Assembly (NCBI RefSeq): GCF_002794355.1
Contig: NZ_PGOI01000008.1
Coordinates: 496,001 to 560,000, forward strand
DNA: 64,000 bases
Origin: Pseudorhodobacter sp. MZDSW-24AT
GTDB lineage: Bacteria > Pseudomonadota > Alphaproteobacteria > Rhodobacterales > Rhodobacteraceae
Reading direction: 5' to 3'
How positions within the stretch are numbered: the stretch's first letter is position 1; each line of letters opens with the position of its first letter. Shown here one piece after another: positions 59,981 through 64,000 of this stretch. Below the pieces are notes generated by a model, which saw only the letters and a program-made list of their open reading frames with translations, was not told the DNA's origin and did not search any database. Position numbers and translations under genes: made by a program.

Positions 59981-61084
59981 ATGGCTGAGACAGGCGAAAA
60001 ACGGACCGTGGGTATTGCAGGTGCAGGGGCTGTTGCCTTTGCCACGGCGGCCTGTCTGGAAGATGCGGGCCATCGGGCCGTGCTGTGGTCGCCTTCGGGG
60101 GCGCGGACGGAGCGGCTGGCAGCCGGGGCGCCTTTGCTGGCCAAGGGCGCGCTGGAGGGGGAATTCCGCCCCGGCGTGGCGGCCTCGGCGCAGGATCTGG
60201 TGGCGGGCTGTGATGTGGTGCTGGTGGCCCTGCCCGGCTATGGCCACAAGGCGGTGCTGGATGCCATCGCGCCGCATATGCGCGACGGGCAGCCCGTCAT
60301 CATCAGCTCGCACGCGTCTTTTGGGGCGCTGTATCTGCTGAAGCGTCTGGCGGCGCGGGGGGTGACGGTGCCGGTGACGGTGTGGGGCACCACGCTGGCC
60401 ACCGCGCGGGCGCCGGATCTGACCACGGTGTCGGTGAACACGATCCGGTCGAAGATCGATGTGGCGACGGTGCCGGTTTCGGCGTCGGGCGCGGGGCTGG
60501 CGCTGTGTCAGGCGCTGTTTGGCGACCGCTTTGTGCCACGCGATGATTTGCTGGCGATTGCGCTGTCGAACCTGAACCCGCAGAACCATATGGGCATCGC
60601 GCTGTGCAACATGACCCGGATGGAGCATGGCGAAAGCTGGAGCCAAGGCGGCAATGTGACGCCGAATGTGGGCCGGTTGATGGAGGCGCTGGATGCCGAG
60701 CGGGTGGCGATTGCCACTGCCCTTGGGCTGAAGGTGCGCACGATTTTCGAGCATTATCACCTGTCCTATCATGTGCCGATCGCCTCGATCGCCGAGATGA
60801 ATGCCGAGCTGCATGCCAAGGGCATCGGCGGGCAAGGTCCGGCCACGGCGGACAGCCGCTATGTGACCGAGGATGTGCCTTATGGGCTGGCGGTCACGGC
60901 GGCGCTGGGGCGGATGGCCGGGCATCCGGCGGTGCTGCATCAGGCGGGGGTGGATTTGTTCTCGGCGATGTATGGCCGTGATTTTCTGGCCGAAAACACC
61001 TTGCTTGCCGAAATCGGTCTGGAGCGGCTGAGCCTTGAAGAGCTGCGCCAAGCCTGCCACGACGGGGTGTTGCCGTCGCAATAA
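59981..61084 (+). CDS. Octopine/nopaline dehydrogenase-family protein
   Basis: This 367-residue NAD(P) enzyme has the N-terminal Rossmann motif VGIAGAGAVAFATAACLEDAGH and a C-terminal all-helical opine-dehydrogenase domain with NLNPQNHMGIALCNM and the His-containing FEHYHLSYHVP. Family members reductively join an amino acid to a keto acid, or reverse this. The exact substrate is not predictable. It lies 25 bases after the AhpD-like gene and 59 before the binding protein, in the same direction. Confidence 0.82.
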   Translation: MAETGEKRTVGIAGAGAVAFATAACLEDAGHRAVLWSPSGARTERLAAGAPLLAKGALEGEFRPGVAASAQDLVAGCDVVLVALPGYGHKAVLDAIAPHMRDGQPVIISSHASFGALYLLKRLAARGVTVPVTVWGTTLATARAPDLTTVSVNTIRSKIDVATVPVSASGAGLALCQALFGDRFVPRDDLLAIALSNLNPQNHMGIALCNMTRMEHGESWSQGGNVTPNVGRLMEALDAERVAIATALGLKVRTIFEHYHLSYHVPIASIAEMNAELHAKGIGGQGPATADSRYVTEDVPYGLAVTAALGRMAGHPAVLHQAGVDLFSAMYGRDFLAENTLLAEIGLERLSLEELRQACHDGVLPSQ

Positions 61085-61143
61085 AAGACGCGCCCTGTGC
61101 GCGCGCATACTGGCCGACCCAACAGTTTAGAGAGGATATCTCC

Positions 61144-62253
61144 ATGACCAAGCTTCTGATGAACCGCCGCCGCTTCCTGCATGGCACCGCCTTGGGCGCT
61201 GCCGCTTTGGCCAGCCCCGCCTATCTGCGCCACGGGATGGCGCAGACCGGGGGGGAGGTGAACATCTGGACCTACAACAACTTCGTGCCGGAAGATTTCA
61301 AGGCGCAGTTCGAGGCTGAAACCGGCATCAAGGTGAACATCCGTCTGGTCGATGACCAAGGCAAGCAGTTCAACCTTCTGGCGGCGGAACAGCCGAACCC
61401 GACGGTGGACATCCTGACGGTGGCGGGCCACCGCTATTTGCAGTTCATCGATTCCGACCTGCTGGCGCCGATGGACACGGGGCGTCTGTCGAACTGGGGC
61501 AACATCAATCCGGTGTTCTCGGAAAGCGACTGGGGCACGATCAACGGCGAGAAATGGGGCGCGCCGATCCTGTCGGGGGCCGAGGTGCTGGCCTATAACA
61601 CTGAAGTGGTGAGCGAAGAGGAAGCGCTGACCTGGGACACGCTGTTCTCGGACAAATACAGCCAGCAGAACGCCTATATCCTGCAAGACATGATGTCGGT
61701 GATGATGCTGGCCAAGGGCTATGACGGCAACATGGTGGAATATCTGGGCAATGAGGCCGAGGCCGCCCGGATCATGACCGAGATGCGCGACTTCTTCATC
61801 GCGCAGAAGCCGAAGGTGCGCAAATACTATGACGGCGGCGCGGAAGTGCAGCAGATGTTCGTCAATCAGGACATCGTGCTGGCCCATGCGTGGAACGGCC
61901 CGATTGCCACGCTCATCACCGATGGCTTCCCGGTGGCGATGACCATTCCGAAGGAAGGCAGCTATGGCTTTGTCTATACGCTGAACATCGCCAAGGGCGC
62001 GCCGAATGCGGACAACGCCTATCTGTTCCTGAACGCGCTGCTGTCGAGCCCCGAGATCGGCGCGAACCTGAGCCGCAGCTCGGGCTTTATCTCGACCTTC
62101 AAGGATGCCGACAAGCATCTGAGCGAGATCGAGCGCAAGGCCACGTCCTTCCCCGAAGAGCAGCTGGCCGGATTGCAGTTCTTCCGCGCCGAGGCGAACG
62201 AGATGAAATACGGCCTGATGGACCCGGCCGTGGAACAGATCAAGGCCGCCTGA
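61144..62253 (+). CDS. PotD/PotF-type ABC substrate-binding protein
   Basis: This 369-residue extracytoplasmic protein has a twin-arginine-like signal (NRRRFLHGTALGAAALA, cleavage near GMAQT). The mature part starts VNIWTYNNFVPEDFKAQFEAETG as in spermidine/putrescine binding proteins, with GAPILSGAEVLAYNTEVV and LAHAWNGPIATLITDGFP. Polyamines, opines or related cations are possible ligands. GAGG precedes the ATG. A strong hairpin (62261-62291) follows the gene, as is usual for binding-protein genes made in excess. Confidence 0.87.
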   Translation: MTKLLMNRRRFLHGTALGAAALASPAYLRHGMAQTGGEVNIWTYNNFVPEDFKAQFEAETGIKVNIRLVDDQGKQFNLLAAEQPNPTVDILTVAGHRYLQFIDSDLLAPMDTGRLSNWGNINPVFSESDWGTINGEKWGAPILSGAEVLAYNTEVVSEEEALTWDTLFSDKYSQQNAYILQDMMSVMMLAKGYDGNMVEYLGNEAEAARIMTEMRDFFIAQKPKVRKYYDGGAEVQQMFVNQDIVLAHAWNGPIATLITDGFPVAMTIPKEGSYGFVYTLNIAKGAPNADNAYLFLNALLSSPEIGANLSRSSGFISTFKDADKHLSEIERKATSFPEEQLAGLQFFRAEANEMKYGLMDPAVEQIKAA

Positions 62254-62260
62254 TCGCCTT

Positions 62261-62291
62261 GGCAGGCGGCGCCCCCGGGGGGCCGCCTGCC
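62261..62291 (+). terminator. Strong intercistronic hairpin after the binding-protein gene
   Basis: GGCAGGCGGC (62261-62270) pairs exactly with GCCGCCTGCC (62282-62291); the inside is nearly self-paired (CCCCC/GGGGG). There is no T-run, so it may stop part of the transcription or shield the 3' end of the binding-protein mRNA, giving more of it than of the permeases. Confidence 0.65.
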
Positions 62292-62359
62292 GCCGCTCTG
62301 GCTTTCGTTTTCGCCCGGCCCGACCCTTGCGGTCAGGCCCATCAGAGGCTTTTTCCCTC

Positions 62360-63331
62360 ATGACAATGACCACCGACACCGGCAGGGCCGGCACGCGTGA
62401 CCGCCCGGGATTCTGGGGGCGGCTGAGCACCTTTGGACCCTATACGGCGCTGACGGATGTTTTGCTGTCCTCGCCGCGCCGGCAGTTCTGGGTCTTGCTG
62501 ACCATTCCGATCCTGTGGGTTTTCGTGACCCATCTGGGCCCGATCCTGCAGATGCTGAATGTCAGCCTGCTGACCAATTATCCGCCGAGCCCCAACAAGG
62601 TGGCGAGCTATACGCTGGAGAATTACAGCAAGTTCTTTGCCGACAGCATCTTCATCACCCCGTTCATCCGGACGCTGGTGTTTTCAACGGTGCTGACGCT
62701 GACCACGCTGATCATCATGTATCCGGTGGCGTATTTTCTGGCCCGGCATGTGCCGCGCAACAAGCAGATGCTGTTCCTGATGCTGCTGCTGATCCCGTTC
62801 TGGGTGGGTGAGGTGGTGCGGATCTTTGCCATGATGATCCTTTTGGGCAACAACGGCGCGCTGAACCTTGCGCTGCAATGGCTGGGGCTGACCGAGCGGC
62901 CGATCCCCTTTATGTATACCGGGTTTTCGCTGAGCGCCGGGATCATCTACCTGACCGCCCTCTATATGCTGATGCCGCTGTATTCGGCGCTGGAGAAGAT
63001 CCCCACCAGCTATGGCGAGGCCGCCGCCGATCTGGGCGCCGGGCCATGGACGCGGTTTCGCCGCATCACCCTGCCCTTGTCGCTGGAAGGCATCGCTTCG
63101 GGCTGCACGCTGGTGTTTCTGATCTCGACAGGCATGTATGCCACGCCGGTTCTGCTGGGCGGGCCGAGCACCACGCTGTTCTCGGAAGTGATTGCCGGGT
63201 TCTTCCACGTCGCAGGGGACCAATGGCCGGTGGGCGCCGCGTTTTCCTGCATCATGCTGCTGACGGCGCTGGCGCTGTCGGGCGGGTTCAACAAGCTGAT
63301 GGGGCATCTGGCCGGGAGGGTGAAGAAATGA
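62360..63331 (+). CDS. ABC transporter permease (PotB-like)
   Basis: This 323-residue inner-membrane permease has about six helices after an N-terminal extension of some 45 residues. The EAA motif, contacting the ATPase, reads YGEAAADLGAGPWTRFRRITLPLS. It belongs to the PotB type of polyamine and opine importers. The ATG at 62360 is favoured over frame extension. It overlaps the next permease start by 4 bases (ATGA). Confidence 0.87.
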   Translation: MTMTTDTGRAGTRDRPGFWGRLSTFGPYTALTDVLLSSPRRQFWVLLTIPILWVFVTHLGPILQMLNVSLLTNYPPSPNKVASYTLENYSKFFADSIFITPFIRTLVFSTVLTLTTLIIMYPVAYFLARHVPRNKQMLFLMLLLIPFWVGEVVRIFAMMILLGNNGALNLALQWLGLTERPIPFMYTGFSLSAGIIYLTALYMLMPLYSALEKIPTSYGEAAADLGAGPWTRFRRITLPLSLEGIASGCTLVFLISTGMYATPVLLGGPSTTLFSEVIAGFFHVAGDQWPVGAAFSCIMLLTALALSGGFNKLMGHLAGRVKK

Positions 63332-64000
63332 CCCGCAACACACGGATCTTGATGCAATGCATCTATTGGGCCTTTGTGCTGTATCTGCTGGTGCCCTTGG
63401 CGCTGATGATGCTGATGGGCTTCAAGGACTCAAAATTCATCGGCTTTCCGATCCGGTCGTGGACGCTGGACTGGTATCTGGGCGTCTTTGGCGATGCGGC
63501 GGTGATGCAGGCCTTTGGCTATTCGATGTTCATTGCCGTGGCTTCAACCGCCATCGCGCTGTTCATGGGGGTTTGGATCGCGGTCGCGCTGACCGGGCGC
63601 AGCTTCTGGGGCCGGGCCATCGTGCTGGGCCTGACGCTGTTGCCCGCCGTTATTCCGGGGGTGATCTCGGCGATTTCGTTCCGCATCGCGGCGCGGGTTA
63701 TTGGGATGGAGCCGGGGATGTGGGCGATCATCTGGTCGCACGCCATTCACAACGTGCCCTTCGTGGTGCTGGTGGTGATGGCGCGGCTGACGACGCTGCC
63801 AAAAAGCTATGGCGAGGCCGCGCAGGATCTGGGTGCAGACCCGATCATCACCTTCTTCCGGGTGACCCTGCCTTATCTGAGCCCGGCCATGGTGGGCGGC
63901 GGCGTCTTCTGCATGTTGCTGAGCTTTGACGACTTTGTCCGTTCGTTCTTCCTTGGCGGCTATGAGCCGACCCTGCCGGTGCTGATCTTTGCCAAGCTGC
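63328..64000 (+). CDS. ABC transporter permease (PotC-like), truncated by the window
   Basis: The first 224 residues of the second permease are present. It shows the helices YWAFVLYLLVPLALMMLMG, FIAVASTAIALFMGVWIAV and LGLTLLPAVIPGVISAIS, and the EAA loop YGEAAQDLGADPIITFFRVTLPYL of the PotC type. It overlaps the PotB-like gene by 4 bases. The end and the ATPase gene expected next lie beyond the window. Confidence 0.87.
   Translation, partial: MTRNTRILMQCIYWAFVLYLLVPLALMMLMGFKDSKFIGFPIRSWTLDWYLGVFGDAAVMQAFGYSMFIAVASTAIALFMGVWIAVALTGRSFWGRAIVLGLTLLPAVIPGVISAISFRIAARVIGMEPGMWAIIWSHAIHNVPFVVLVVMARLTTLPKSYGEAAQDLGADPIITFFRVTLPYLSPAMVGGGVFCMLLSFDDFVRSFFLGGYEPTLPVLIFAKL

Overview
The window reads as a chromosomal segment of a GC-rich alphaproteobacterium, most likely a member of the Rhodobacteraceae. 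Supporting signs are tightly packed high-GC genes, glcDEF and MoxR-DUF58-DUF4159 operons of the kind seen in this family, an alphaproteobacterial LexA box (GTTC-N7-GTTC), and intergenic palindromes of the type common in Rhodobacterales. No rRNA, tRNA, CRISPR array, phage or intact insertion sequence was seen. Both ends cut genes: rodA on the left and an ABC permease on the right.

Layout. 1-8 kb: end of rodA, two convergent 2-hydroxyacid dehydrogenases around a nested inverted repeat, an SH3 lipid-free exported protein, a CDF metal transporter, and a TetR-aruH-aruI operon for the arginine transaminase pathway. 8-13.7 kb: envelope and stress genes (peptidoglycan-binding-like protein, ECF sigma factor overlapping a membrane-anchored vWA protein, Hsp20 with a possible RNA thermometer, exported trypsin-like protease). 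13.7-25 kb: glcDEF glycolate oxidase, a DUF599 protein, and a four-gene moxR/DUF58/BatA-DUF4159/vWA-like operon. 25-33.5 kb: a carnitine and crotonobetaine catabolic region (caiD, NDP-forming CoA ligase, acyl-CoA dehydrogenase, carnitine dehydrogenase-thioesterase fusion, lipocalin, dehydrocarnitine-cleavage enzyme) with a divergent CdhR-type regulator. 33.5-43.6 kb: housekeeping genes (M3 peptidase, pth, rplY, lldD, argC) with an Rrf2-regulated flavoprotein.

44-49.5 kb looks like an inserted catabolic module: TAXI-type TRAP transporter, a DHDPS/NAL-family lyase and a LacI regulator with a perfect palindromic operator. It is flanked by non-coding stretches that share a 14-bp sequence. After it come trpA, ychF, a small SOS-box-controlled repeat protein, and the kbl-tdh threonine catabolic operon, whose TDH has lost all four structural zinc cysteines. 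The end (55-64 kb) holds an Lrp regulator with a palindromic site, a class V aminotransferase, and a long operon of a flavin monooxygenase-like protein, two AhpD/CMD-fold proteins (one without any cysteine), an octopine-dehydrogenase-family enzyme and a polyamine/opine-type ABC importer. I judge this operon the best candidate for an undescribed pathway.

Overall the genes describe a metabolically versatile bacterium that takes up and degrades nitrogenous and small organic acids (arginine, carnitine, threonine, glycolate, lactate). All functions are inferred from sequence by eye; no database search was run.
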